A DNA stretch of 64,000 nucleotides from positions 1-64,000 of the forward strand of contig DYGR01000014.1 of the NCBI GenBank assembly GCA_020724545.1, in the 5' to 3' direction. The DNA is from Candidatus Methanoperedens nitratireducens (lineage in GTDB: Archaea; Halobacteriota; Methanosarcinia; Methanosarcinales; Methanoperedenaceae). The notes below the pieces were generated by a model. That model did not search any database. It saw only the letters and a program-made list of their open reading frames with translations, and was not told the DNA's origin. Numbering within the stretch: the stretch's first letter is position 1; each line of letters opens with the position of its first letter. Made by a program: the position numbers and the translations under genes. This document shows, one piece after another, positions 49,868-58,122 of this stretch.

Positions 49868-50482
49868 CTAGAAAGGCAAGAACATGCGGGTTCTTCTAAT
49901 GTATTCCCGATACTCCTCCCCAAACCTCTCGATCATTTCTCTCTCTTCTCTCTTTGCGAGCCTGTAATACATATACACCATAAAAGGGAACATGACCAGT
50001 GTGATTATAGTAGGCCACTGGATGAGGAAGCCTATAAGTACAAGTATAAATCCAGTATACTGGGGATGCCTTACCCTGCTGTAAAGCCCGGTGACTACCA
50101 GCCTGCCTTTCGAGAAATAGACCTCTCTCCAGCCGACTGCCATCAATATGAGTCCCGTGCCTATCAGTATGGTACTGATAACCATTACCAGCGCCACCCC
50201 GCTCTCAAGCGGAAGTATTCCAAGATTTGCAAGCATGGTAGCCCAGAGGTGTCCCTCAAACCCGCTGAAACCGATATTATAGCCAGCTACCGAGGTTAGC
50301 AGGTAGATTGTCAGCGGTATACCGAACATCTCGGTGAAGAGGGCAACTATATATGCTTCTGTAACCCCAAACTCGCGCCAGTTCCTTTTCTTCAAAGGCT
50401 TTAAAAAAGCAAGAAAGAAGATGCTGAGAAGAGCTGCTGAAAATATAACCGCTACCCAGTTACCATAGAAGGATTCGCTCAT
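49868..50482 (-). CDS. Isoprenylcysteine/phospholipid methyltransferase family membrane protein
   Basis: A 204-residue protein with about five helices and the SAM-binding core SRVRHPQYTGFILVLIGF and YRLAKREEREMIERFGEEY. It is the full-length relative of the frameshifted gene at 38.8 kb and shows what that gene lacks: about 55 N-terminal residues with a first helix and KPLKKRNWREFGVTEAYIVA. The substrate is probably a lipid or isoprenoid. Convergent with the Met-rich gene. Confidence 0.8.
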   Translation of the reverse strand: MSESFYGNWVAVIFSAALLSIFFLAFLKPLKKRNWREFGVTEAYIVALFTEMFGIPLTIYLLTSVAGYNIGFSGFEGHLWATMLANLGILPLESGVALVMVISTILIGTGLILMAVGWREVYFSKGRLVVTGLYSRVRHPQYTGFILVLIGFLIQWPTIITLVMFPFMVYMYYRLAKREEREMIERFGEEYREYIRRTRMFLPF

Positions 50483-50809
50483 CTCTGCCTTCCATTCCTC
50501 GGTGAACCCGTAAACGTATACCTGGAAAAATCAATATCAATTTTTGCCGCAATTATTCGGTTTTTGTAATCATCGCTACAATTATCGCCTGTTTCTCTGC
50601 ATATTTATATGTGCCTGCCCATTTGCAGTTGCTTATTTGTCATAAACAGGAGGATTAAAATGAATTTGAGAAGGGATCGTCTTTGCCGTCACCGGATTCG
50701 ATGACAGCAATTTAACGAATAGATATAGAAAACACAGTGCGGAGTATCTACATATACGGGATTTTCTGCAAAAGCAGAAGAGTATTTCGAGAAATCCGAG
50801 GTGGAATCA
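50483..50809. promoter_or_regulatory. Leader region upstream of the Pst-type operon
   Basis: The 327-bp gap holds a short frame with a strong ribosome site (50660-50704), a GCCGTCA/TGACAGC stem (about 50685-50708) and a perfect hairpin TTCTGC-AAAA-GCAGAA at 50764-50779. Together they resemble a regulatory leader, but no known riboswitch is recognised. Confidence 0.35.
50660..50704 (+). CDS. 14-residue leader-like peptide
   Basis: An AGGAGGA site precedes ATG 50660, and the frame ends after 14 Arg-rich codons (MNLRRDRLCRHRIR). It lies 105 bp ahead of the transporter lipoprotein gene. It may be a leader peptide or the scar of a lost gene. Confidence 0.3.
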   Translation: MNLRRDRLCRHRIR

Positions 50810-51751
50810 ATGAAAGGGAAATTTATTGTTATTATTCTGATTACAGTTCTAATCGGTGCATTATTATCAGGATGCATCGACAGGCCAGAGACTGAGACGA
50901 TAACCCTATCAGGCGCCTGGGCACTGTACCCCATGGCAGTGCGCTGGGGCGAGGAGTTCCAGAAGCTTCACCCCAGAGTGAGAGTGGAGGTCTCAGCAGG
51001 TGGTGCTGGCAAGGGCATGGCTGATGCCATAGGCGGGCTTGTTGACATTGGCATGGTCTCCAGGGCGATTGATCCCTCAGAGATCGAGAAGGGCGCATAC
51101 CCGATCGCAGTAGCAAAAGATGCTGTTGTGCCTGTTATCAACGCTAAGAATCCAGTGCTTAACGATATCCTGAGCAAAGGCATCAAGAAAAAGACCTTCG
51201 AGGACATATATATCAACGGAACCGTAAAAACATGGGGTGAAGTCGTAGGAAGACCTGAGATAAAAGATGAGATACATGTATATACCAGAAGCGATGCTGC
51301 TGGCGCGCCTGAGATATGGGCAAAGTACCTGGGAAAGAAACAGGAGAACCTCAAAGGGATAGGCGTGTATGGCGATCCAGGGCTGCTTACTGCTGTGCAG
51401 AAGGACCCATTAGGTATCGGATTCAATAACTATAACTATGTCATGGACATGAAGACAGGCTTTACTGTGCCAGGTGTGCAGGTGGCACCATTCGATGTGA
51501 ATGAGAACGGTATCGTAGATCCTGATGAGGATATCAGCACCAAGGCAAAGGTCATTGAGAGCATAAAGAAAGAAGTGTTCCCGCACCCACCCGCGAGAGT
51601 TGAATATTTCGTTACAAAAGGCAAACCTACAGGTTTAACAGCAGAGTTCATTAAATATGCTCTAACAGACGGTCAGAAGTTTCTGGACGAGGTAGGATAT
51701 ATCGAACTGCCAGAAGAAACACTTGAGGGCGAGTTGAAGAAGCTGGAATAG
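50810..51751 (+). CDS. PstS-like phosphate-type ABC substrate-binding lipoprotein
   Basis: The start is ATG 50810, with a GAGGTG site six bases before; 313 residues. Lipobox LLSGC (near residue 21), then the PstS-type fold with ITLSGAWALYPMAVRWGEEF and VEVSAGGAGKGMADAIGG, the phosphate-loop region, and VDIGMVSRAID. The later GIGFNNYNYVMD is also typical. It belongs to the PBP_like_2/PstS family, which mostly binds phosphate. The TusA-fused ATPase in the same operon leaves room for another oxyanion. Confidence 0.85.
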   Translation: MKGKFIVIILITVLIGALLSGCIDRPETETITLSGAWALYPMAVRWGEEFQKLHPRVRVEVSAGGAGKGMADAIGGLVDIGMVSRAIDPSEIEKGAYPIAVAKDAVVPVINAKNPVLNDILSKGIKKKTFEDIYINGTVKTWGEVVGRPEIKDEIHVYTRSDAAGAPEIWAKYLGKKQENLKGIGVYGDPGLLTAVQKDPLGIGFNNYNYVMDMKTGFTVPGVQVAPFDVNENGIVDPDEDISTKAKVIESIKKEVFPHPPARVEYFVTKGKPTGLTAEFIKYALTDGQKFLDEVGYIELPEETLEGELKKLE

Positions 51752-51752
51752 T

Positions 51753-52676
51753 ATGCGTGTAAGACAGTTGAAGGATTTACTTGCAGGCAGGCTCATGATA
51801 GCTTTTGCTATTTTTTCAAGCCTGCTTGTATTTTTAATAGCCGTCGCACTTTATTGGAGGTCAAAACCAATTCTTGAGGCAAAGTCATTGAGCGATCTTC
51901 TGCTCGGGAGCACATGGCTGCCTTTTCAGGGTGAGTTCGGTTTCTACCCTTTTATCCTGGGCACGCTCTACGTTACCATTCTTGCTATGGTATTTGCCGT
52001 ACCCATCTCCATTCTCAGTGCAATTTATCTCGCGGAATATGCACACGAGAATCTAAGGGAAAAGGTTCTGCCGTTAATAGACCTTCTTGCAGGCATACCT
52101 CCTGTTGTGTATGGAGTTTTCGGTGTACTTGCCATAGTGCCTCTGGTTGAATATATTGCACCTGTGATTGGAAAGCTCGGGATACCTTTTCTGAGAGCAC
52201 AGAGCTACTCCACAGGCTTCAGTTTGCTTGCAGGCGGAATAGTGCTTGCAATCATGGTGTTCCCCATTATCATTTCAATCTCTCACGAGGTTTTCAGGGC
52301 AGTGCCCTCTGAGATAAGGAATGCCTCGCTGTCGCTGGGTGCGACGAAATGGCAGACCATAAAACATGCGGTTATAAGGACAGCTTTACCGGGCATAGCT
52401 GCCGCAATAATCCTCGGCTTCTCCCGTGCATTTGGTGAGACCATGGCTGTTCTCATGGTGGTTGGAAATGTGCCCTCTGTGCCTAAATCTGTATTCGACC
52501 CTGCATATCCTATGCCTGCGCTCATTGCAAATAACTACGGTGAGATGATGTCCATACCGCTGTACGATTCTGCGCTGCTGCTCGCTGCACTTATACTTAT
52601 GCTGGTCATCCTGCTCTTCACCCTTGCAGCGCGGCTGGTATTGATACGGATTGAGAGGAGTATGGCTCATGGATAA
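51753..52676 (+). CDS. pstC: PstC-like ABC permease
   Basis: A 307-residue permease with six helices. The binding-protein-dependent transport loop is present (SLSGATK-like: NASLSLGATKWQTIKHAV, then ALPGIAAAIILGFSRAFGET). A PstC-type N-terminal extracytoplasmic insertion is short. It starts 1 bp after the lipoprotein stop and overlaps the second permease by 8 bp. Assigned to PstC by position and similarity to phosphate permeases. Confidence 0.87.
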   Translation: MRVRQLKDLLAGRLMIAFAIFSSLLVFLIAVALYWRSKPILEAKSLSDLLLGSTWLPFQGEFGFYPFILGTLYVTILAMVFAVPISILSAIYLAEYAHENLREKVLPLIDLLAGIPPVVYGVFGVLAIVPLVEYIAPVIGKLGIPFLRAQSYSTGFSLLAGGIVLAIMVFPIIISISHEVFRAVPSEIRNASLSLGATKWQTIKHAVIRTALPGIAAAIILGFSRAFGETMAVLMVVGNVPSVPKSVFDPAYPMPALIANNYGEMMSIPLYDSALLLAALILMLVILLFTLAARLVLIRIERSMAHG

Positions 52677-53517
52677 ATTGCGTGAAGAAAAGCTCTTCAA
52701 GAGCTTAATGCTTGCATCCCTTGCTATTGTTGTGGGCAGTCTTTTCCTGGTAATTGCCGTGGTAGTCTGGAACGGCGCACCCTCGCTCTCTTTATCCATG
52801 ATTACCCAGACTCCAAAAGGAGGATACTATCTAGGAAAAGAAGGCGGGATACTTAACGCAATCGTGGGTTCCCTGTACTTAGCGTTCGGAAGCATGCTTC
52901 TTGCCATAATGATAAGCCTTCCAGTGGCATTATCGCTGCAAAAAGATTATATCGGAAAAACAAAGGCTGCATATTATATCAGACTTTCTCTGGACGTACT
53001 CTGGGGGACGCCATCTATCGTGTATGGGGCCTTTGGCTTCACTGTCATGCTCTACCTTGGCATGAGAGCCTCACTTCTCGGCGGGATTATCGTGCTGACG
53101 CTGCTCCAGCTGCCTATCATGATCCGCGCTATGGAGGAGGTAGTAAAACTGGTGCCTGAGGAATTAAAGGAGGCATCGTATACACTGGGAGCAACGAAGC
53201 TTGAGACAACGCTCGGAGTCGTGGTGAAGCAGGCTTTACCAGGCATTGTTACCGCGGCGCTTCTTGCCTTCGGGCGAGGCATAGGTGATGCAGCCTCAAT
53301 CCTGTTCACAGCAGGTTACACAGATAGTTTGCCTCGTTCACTCTTTGACCCTGTGGCTTCTTTACCTCTTGCTGTTTTTTTCCAGCTCGGCACGCCATTT
53401 CCTGAGGTGCAGCAGCGTGCATACGCCAGCGCGCTGATACTTCTGATAATCGTGCTGGCGCTCAGTATAACCTCACGGTATTTATCAAAAAGATTTATGA
53501 AGAATATAATCAGGTGA
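52669..53517 (+). CDS. pstA: PstA-like ABC permease
   Basis: A 282-residue permease from ATG 52669; earlier in-frame codons lie inside pstC. Six helices and the coupling loop EASYTLGATKLETTLGVVVK, then ALPGIVTAALLAFGRGIGDA. PstA pairs with PstC to form the membrane channel. The ATPase gene begins 4 bp downstream. Confidence 0.87.
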   Translation: MDKLREEKLFKSLMLASLAIVVGSLFLVIAVVVWNGAPSLSLSMITQTPKGGYYLGKEGGILNAIVGSLYLAFGSMLLAIMISLPVALSLQKDYIGKTKAAYYIRLSLDVLWGTPSIVYGAFGFTVMLYLGMRASLLGGIIVLTLLQLPIMIRAMEEVVKLVPEELKEASYTLGATKLETTLGVVVKQALPGIVTAALLAFGRGIGDAASILFTAGYTDSLPRSLFDPVASLPLAVFFQLGTPFPEVQQRAYASALILLIIVLALSITSRYLSKRFMKNIIR

Positions 53518-53521
53518 TTAG

Positions 53522-54532
53522 ATGGAAAACTTAAGTTTTGTTAAAAGCCATATCAGTATCCAGGGTCTCAATGCATTTTACAGCGGCCATCATGCACTTC
53601 GGGATATAACTGTTGAGATCCCACAGAAGCAGATAACAGCCATCATAGGACCGAGTGGATGCGGTAAAAGCACGTTTCTTAAATGCTTCAACAGGCTCAT
53701 TGACCTGACAGATGGAGCAAGAGCTTCTGGTAAAATAATCGTAGGTGGTATAGATGTGCTTGACGGCAGCATTGATATCACTGATATAAGGCGCAGGATG
53801 GGATTGCTTCCTCAGAAGCCCAATCCTCTTCCTATGTCTATCTATGATAATGTGGCCTACGGGCCCAGGATACACGGCATTAAGGATAAAAAGAGGCTTG
53901 ATGGGATCGTGGAGAAATACCTGAAAATAGCAGGTCTATGGGATGAGGTGAAAGACCGATTAAAGTCACCTGCTTCAAAACTCTCCATAGGCCAGCAGCA
54001 GAGGCTGTGCCTTGCAAGAGGACTGGCAGTCGAACCAGAGATAATCCTGTGCGATGAGCCTACATCCGCCCTTGATCCGCTCTCAGCTCAGCACATTGAG
54101 CAGCAGCTTCTTAAACTCAAGAACGATTACACGATTGTAATAGTCACCCACAACATACATCAGGCGATGAGGCTTGCCGACTATGTAGTTCATCTCTACC
54201 TTGGCGAGCTTGTGGAGCACGGCCCTGCAAGCGAAGTGTTCAAGAACCCGAAGGAGGAGAGGACGCGCGCTTATATTAACGGCACTTTCCTTACTGATCT
54301 TAAAACTGATGCAGAAATTAATCTAAAAGGAAATGTGTGCCCCTATAATTTTGTGTACGCAAAACAGGCATTACATAAGCTTTCGAATGGGAAACTCCTG
54401 AAGGTGATTGTGGATTACCCGACTGCTGTAACCGAGGTGCCAAGAGGCATGGAAGCAGATGGACATAAGATATTGGGTGTGAAGCAGATAAATAAGATTG
54501 ATTGGGAAATCGTGATACAGAAGCAAGAGTGA
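53522..54532 (+). CDS. PstB-like ABC ATPase fused to a C-terminal TusA/SirA-like domain
   Basis: Residues 1-255 are a PstB ATPase: Walker A GPSGCGKST (near 46), QKPNPLPMSIYDNVAYG, signature LSIGQQQRLCLARGL (note Ile for Gly), Walker B IILCDEPTSALDP and H-loop VTHN. PstB normally ends near 255. Here about 75 more residues follow with LKGNVCPYNFVYAKQALHKL, VIVDYPTAVTEVPRGMEADG and a final IVIQK strand: the complete TusA fold with its Cys-Pro motif. TusA proteins carry sulfur as persulfide. The fusion suggests transport tied to sulfur chemistry or a regulatory use of the fold. Confidence 0.88.
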   Translation: MENLSFVKSHISIQGLNAFYSGHHALRDITVEIPQKQITAIIGPSGCGKSTFLKCFNRLIDLTDGARASGKIIVGGIDVLDGSIDITDIRRRMGLLPQKPNPLPMSIYDNVAYGPRIHGIKDKKRLDGIVEKYLKIAGLWDEVKDRLKSPASKLSIGQQQRLCLARGLAVEPEIILCDEPTSALDPLSAQHIEQQLLKLKNDYTIVIVTHNIHQAMRLADYVVHLYLGELVEHGPASEVFKNPKEERTRAYINGTFLTDLKTDAEINLKGNVCPYNFVYAKQALHKLSNGKLLKVIVDYPTAVTEVPRGMEADGHKILGVKQINKIDWEIVIQKQE

Positions 54533-54547
54533 AAACAGTATCAAGAT

Positions 54548-55519
54548 TTAAATAAACTCAGCACCACTGCTGGCCCTTACCGCCATGATCTGACCATCAT
54601 ATCCATTGATATCTACGGTCTCGCGTCCGCCTCTTATCTCCCATACAGGAGTATGGATGAGTTCTATCTCTATGTCTAGATCCTGGAGATCAGGCGTAAA
54701 TACCTTTTGTTCGAACACTATCGTATCCCCGATCATTTCATTCAGCCTTACTTCCTTTGTGTGCTCCCTTATAATGGAATCAGTAATTCTACTTAGAGCA
54801 TCTTTTTTCTCAACTTTCGGCTGTTTTATCTCATAGTTCTGGGTCGGCACAAAGATATTGTCCTGAATACCATTGTATTTGTTAAAAGAATTCTCGCCTG
54901 TTATTGCATTAATATAGCCTTCACCATCGCCTGTCAGGTCTATCACTCTGGATTTGAACTTTTTTTGAGTACTGAAATGATATCTATAATACCAGATGGG
55001 AATAAATTTCAACTGCTGGTACTTCACCTTACCGATTTTTGATTCGGCCAGGGATAAAGCTTCTGATTTCTCAATATTCACCGCAACTGAGCGTAGTGAT
55101 ATCCTGGTGGTCTTCTCATATTTCTTTTTAGGTTGCTCTCTGGGAGATGGGGACTGCATATCATACTCTTTTTTTATCTGTCCTTTCTCTCCGTATCCTC
55201 CAAGGGCACCTGATAGAACTGCCCTGCCTATCCTGGATTCAAGTTCATCTTTATCCCAGAGTGTTACCCCCTCATCAAGAGCAAAAGATCGGGTTCTCTC
55301 ATCGAAAGACTCAGAGATCAGTATGCTTCTGCCGCCATATCTTTGCACATTGTGTGAGAAGTATCTTATACTGTTTAAATTGGTTTGAGGCTCAAATTTA
55401 ATAAATAGATGATCTGAATCTTTTTCGGCAAGCAGATCGCAGATATCAGAAGAACTTATACTATAATCATAGTATGCGAAGATCTTCCTCAGGATATCTA
55501 TTACTACCTGCTTATTCAT
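54548..55519 (-). CDS. Protein with degenerate restriction-endonuclease-like N-terminus
   Basis: A 323-residue protein from ATG 55519, preceded by GAGAGGTG. The N-terminal 100 residues (DHLFIKFEPQTNLNSIRYFS, GGRSILISESFDERTRSFAL, VTLWDKDELESRIG) follow the Mrr/restriction-endonuclease-like pattern, in which a protein reads target location from WDKDELE-like motifs. Catalytic residues look degraded. A charged linker and a beta-rich C-terminal domain (about 150-323) follow. I recall proteins of this kind in Methanosarcinales, function unknown. Confidence 0.6.
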   Translation of the reverse strand: MNKQVVIDILRKIFAYYDYSISSSDICDLLAEKDSDHLFIKFEPQTNLNSIRYFSHNVQRYGGRSILISESFDERTRSFALDEGVTLWDKDELESRIGRAVLSGALGGYGEKGQIKKEYDMQSPSPREQPKKKYEKTTRISLRSVAVNIEKSEALSLAESKIGKVKYQQLKFIPIWYYRYHFSTQKKFKSRVIDLTGDGEGYINAITGENSFNKYNGIQDNIFVPTQNYEIKQPKVEKKDALSRITDSIIREHTKEVRLNEMIGDTIVFEQKVFTPDLQDLDIEIELIHTPVWEIRGGRETVDINGYDGQIMAVRASSGAEFI

Positions 55520-55631
55520 GGATACTACACCTCTCACCTGATTAAAATACTTTATCTTTTAGGCCCAGAGATACTCGCCCTATCAGGCATTCGGTAACTA
55601 TTTATCACGCATTGTAGCTATAAGAATCAAG

Positions 55632-56387
55632 ATGACCGATACCATATTCATTATCTCAAGAATTGAAAGTATGATGTATGAGGTGACATTCGATCCTGTT
55701 CAGCGCAAAGGGAAAATAATAGCCAATATATCAATCATAAATGAGGCCTATATCCAGAAAGTTATTGACCTGATCAGGCAGGCTGTACATAGCGGTCTAT
55801 CAGTCAGTCCCTATATTAAAATAATCCAGCCAGATGAGAAAATCGGGGATATAAAGATCGAGAAGGGAAAAATAGGTATAGCCACAGCCTGCAGCATCAC
55901 GATAGATGGTGTATTGCTAAAATCCGGGATACCTGTTAAACCCAGATTTGGAGGAGTGGTGGAAATCCATGATGGCTCACCTCTAAGATTTACCGATATA
56001 TTAACGTATGACAGCACGACCATCGATCCTCTTGACGTATTGATGTCACAGGAGCTCACATCAGTAACTGAGATGATCAACACCGGTTCAGGAAAGATAC
56101 TGGCGAACCTGCGGGAAGTTCCCATGGCGGCACGGGACAGGATAGAGCAGATACTTGATTCACTCGTTGAGGCCGGGTTCTCATGTATTCTGGAGGTCGG
56201 AGAACCTAACAGTGATATACTGGGTGTACAGGTAGGCAGGGATAAGATCGGGATTGCTGTTATCGGAGGTACCAATCCCATGGCACTTATACAGGAGCAT
56301 GGTATTGATATAAATACACAGGAATTATCAATACTTTTTGATATTGAGGAAATGGCGCATATCGATGAGATAAGATCGGGATCTTAG
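55632..56387 (+). CDS. NrpR-domain (DUF128) regulatory protein without HTH
   Basis: A 251-residue protein made of one NrpR effector domain, with SGLSVSPYIKII, GVLLKSGIPVKPRFGGVVEI and GIAVIGGTNPMALIQEHGID as clear landmarks. NrpR represses nitrogen-fixation and assimilation genes in methanogens and senses 2-oxoglutarate. In Methanosarcina the function is split between NrpRI, with the DNA-binding helix, and NrpRII, without it. This protein lacks an HTH, like NrpRII; the partner is outside the window. A leaderless start is likely. Confidence 0.85.
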   Translation: MTDTIFIISRIESMMYEVTFDPVQRKGKIIANISIINEAYIQKVIDLIRQAVHSGLSVSPYIKIIQPDEKIGDIKIEKGKIGIATACSITIDGVLLKSGIPVKPRFGGVVEIHDGSPLRFTDILTYDSTTIDPLDVLMSQELTSVTEMINTGSGKILANLREVPMAARDRIEQILDSLVEAGFSCILEVGEPNSDILGVQVGRDKIGIAVIGGTNPMALIQEHGIDINTQELSILFDIEEMAHIDEIRSGS

Positions 56388-56399
56388 AGGCACTCAGAA

Positions 56400-57035
56400 T
56401 CAGAACTTCCATGCCAGGGTTACCCCATCGCGAATCGGGAGCATGACGACCTCCACGCGTTTATCATTATAAACATGCTTATTGAATTCTACAATTGCTC
56501 TATCAGTTTCATCCCTCGGGTCAAGAACACTGCCGCCCCAGAGTACGTTGTCAGCAACCAGCAGACCGCCTGAGCGCGTCCTGGGAATACATAATTCCCA
56601 GTAATTAATATAATTTACCTTATCAGCATCTATGAATACCATATCAAAGGGGCCTTCAATGGTCTTGAGCGTATCAAGCGCATGGCCAAGTCTCAGTTTT
56701 ATTTTCTTCCCATGCGGACTGCGGCTCCAGTAACGCTGTGCTATCTGTGTTACCTCTGGATCGATATCGCATGTAACCAGTTCTCCATTCTTTGGTAACG
56801 CCTCTGCCATAACGAGTGAGCTATACCCTGTAAATGTTCCAATCTCAAGAACACGCTTTGCTCTCTGGAGGCGGACCAGCATTCTCAGAAACGCACCCTC
56901 AAGATGTCCAACCTGCATCTCTGGAAGTGCTGTCCTGGCATAGGTCTCAACTACAAGCTCACGCAAAAGATGCGATTCCGGGGTTGTGTTATCTCTACAG
57001 TAGCGCTCAATCTCCTCAGGTACAATTCTATCCAT
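56400..57035 (-). CDS. SAM-dependent O-methyltransferase (COG4122 type)
   Basis: A 211-residue class I methyltransferase of the caffeoyl-CoA/catechol O-methyltransferase group: motif I VLEIGTFTGYSSLVMAEAL (near 62), CDIDPEV, motif with FDMVFIDADKVNYINYWELC (near 132) and LLVADNVLWGGSVLD. The metal-binding Asp and Asn (DAD, DN) are present. The substrate is unknown. It converges with the NrpR-domain gene with a 12-bp gap. Confidence 0.88.
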   Translation of the reverse strand: MDRIVPEEIERYCRDNTTPESHLLRELVVETYARTALPEMQVGHLEGAFLRMLVRLQRAKRVLEIGTFTGYSSLVMAEALPKNGELVTCDIDPEVTQIAQRYWSRSPHGKKIKLRLGHALDTLKTIEGPFDMVFIDADKVNYINYWELCIPRTRSGGLLVADNVLWGGSVLDPRDETDRAIVEFNKHVYNDKRVEVVMLPIRDGVTLAWKF

Positions 57036-57171
57036 GCTATATCTGATGAATTGGGATTTAATATCTATTAAGGATTCCTTTTATTGACGGTACAGGGAAT
57101 TGTCTATAAATCAAAACAAATATATAACTATAATACTACATAACATATTATTAAGCACAACGGTGTAGGAT

Positions 57172-58119
57172 ATGGGAATACTAAGAATAATATGTTTAAT
57201 AACCATCATGACTGCCGTACTTACGGTATCAGCATATGCAGCAGAACCAAATTTTTCAGCATCTTCCCTGACAGCAGGAGATGTTGATTGTAAAAAATGC
57301 CATGCGGATACCCCGCATATAATCCATGTCAAAAAACCAGTGGATTGCGCTAATTGCCATGGAGATAAACAGTCAGTATCAATACCGCAGTGTACAAAGT
57401 GCCATGATGGGCCGATTCACAAGGTGCATGCCGGGAAAGTGGGCACCCAGACGTGTTCTTATTGCCATAAAAACATAGATGCAGTGCATAATGCCCAGAT
57501 TAGCGATGCTGTATGCGCACACTGCCACAGTAACCTGACAGAAGTCCACGGGAGTGACGCCTCATGCACAAAATGCCATAAATCCCCTCCTGAGATCGTG
57601 AAGCCCTTAAAAGCAGAAGGGATGGTACTGGTGTGCCAGAACTGCCACCCGCAGACCAGCGTGGCGACCATACACGGTGGGGCAGATGAGAAGAAAGGGT
57701 GCTATAACTGCCACAGAGGAACCTCAAAGGCAAACGGCAGTGAGATACCGCATGTGATCCATGCCGCAAAGGTAGACTGTAAAGGATGCCATGAACAAAA
57801 TAAAAATGTCATTGTACCCCAATGCACCGCATGTCATAATATAGATGCCCTTCATGCGTTCAACAAGATAGGAAAATTAACATCCCAGAGCGGATTGAAG
57901 TGCTCGGTCTGTCACCCGGGAGAGTCAGGACTATCAGCACCTAGAACTACACAGCCCAAATCTGAGAAACCCTCAGCTCAGAATACAAGCGGTGTGGAAC
58001 CAGTGATAACAGAAACAACTCAGGAAACAGGGGATGCGGAAATCCCCGGGTTCGGAGGTATACTGGCAACAGGGATGCTGCTCACAGGCTATCTCCTGGT
58101 GCGAAGACTGAGACGGTAA
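57172..58119 (+). CDS. Undecaheme c-type cytochrome with PGF-CTERM sorting tail
   Basis: A 315-residue exported protein with a signal peptide (residues 1-23) and eleven CXXCH motifs (CKKCH, CANCH, CTKCH twice, CSYCH, CAHCH, CQNCH, CYNCH, CKGCH, CTACH, CSVCH) spread over residues 40-250, with many extra His as distal ligands. A Thr/Ser/Glu/Pro-rich linker follows, then IPGFGGILATGMLLTGYLLV and an RRLRR end: a PGF-CTERM tail for archaeosortase A. It is expected to sit on the outer face and conduct electrons. It stands alone, convergent with pyrG. Confidence 0.93.
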   Translation: MGILRIICLITIMTAVLTVSAYAAEPNFSASSLTAGDVDCKKCHADTPHIIHVKKPVDCANCHGDKQSVSIPQCTKCHDGPIHKVHAGKVGTQTCSYCHKNIDAVHNAQISDAVCAHCHSNLTEVHGSDASCTKCHKSPPEIVKPLKAEGMVLVCQNCHPQTSVATIHGGADEKKGCYNCHRGTSKANGSEIPHVIHAAKVDCKGCHEQNKNVIVPQCTACHNIDALHAFNKIGKLTSQSGLKCSVCHPGESGLSAPRTTQPKSEKPSAQNTSGVEPVITETTQETGDAEIPGFGGILATGMLLTGYLLVRRLRR

Positions 58120-58122
58120 TAT

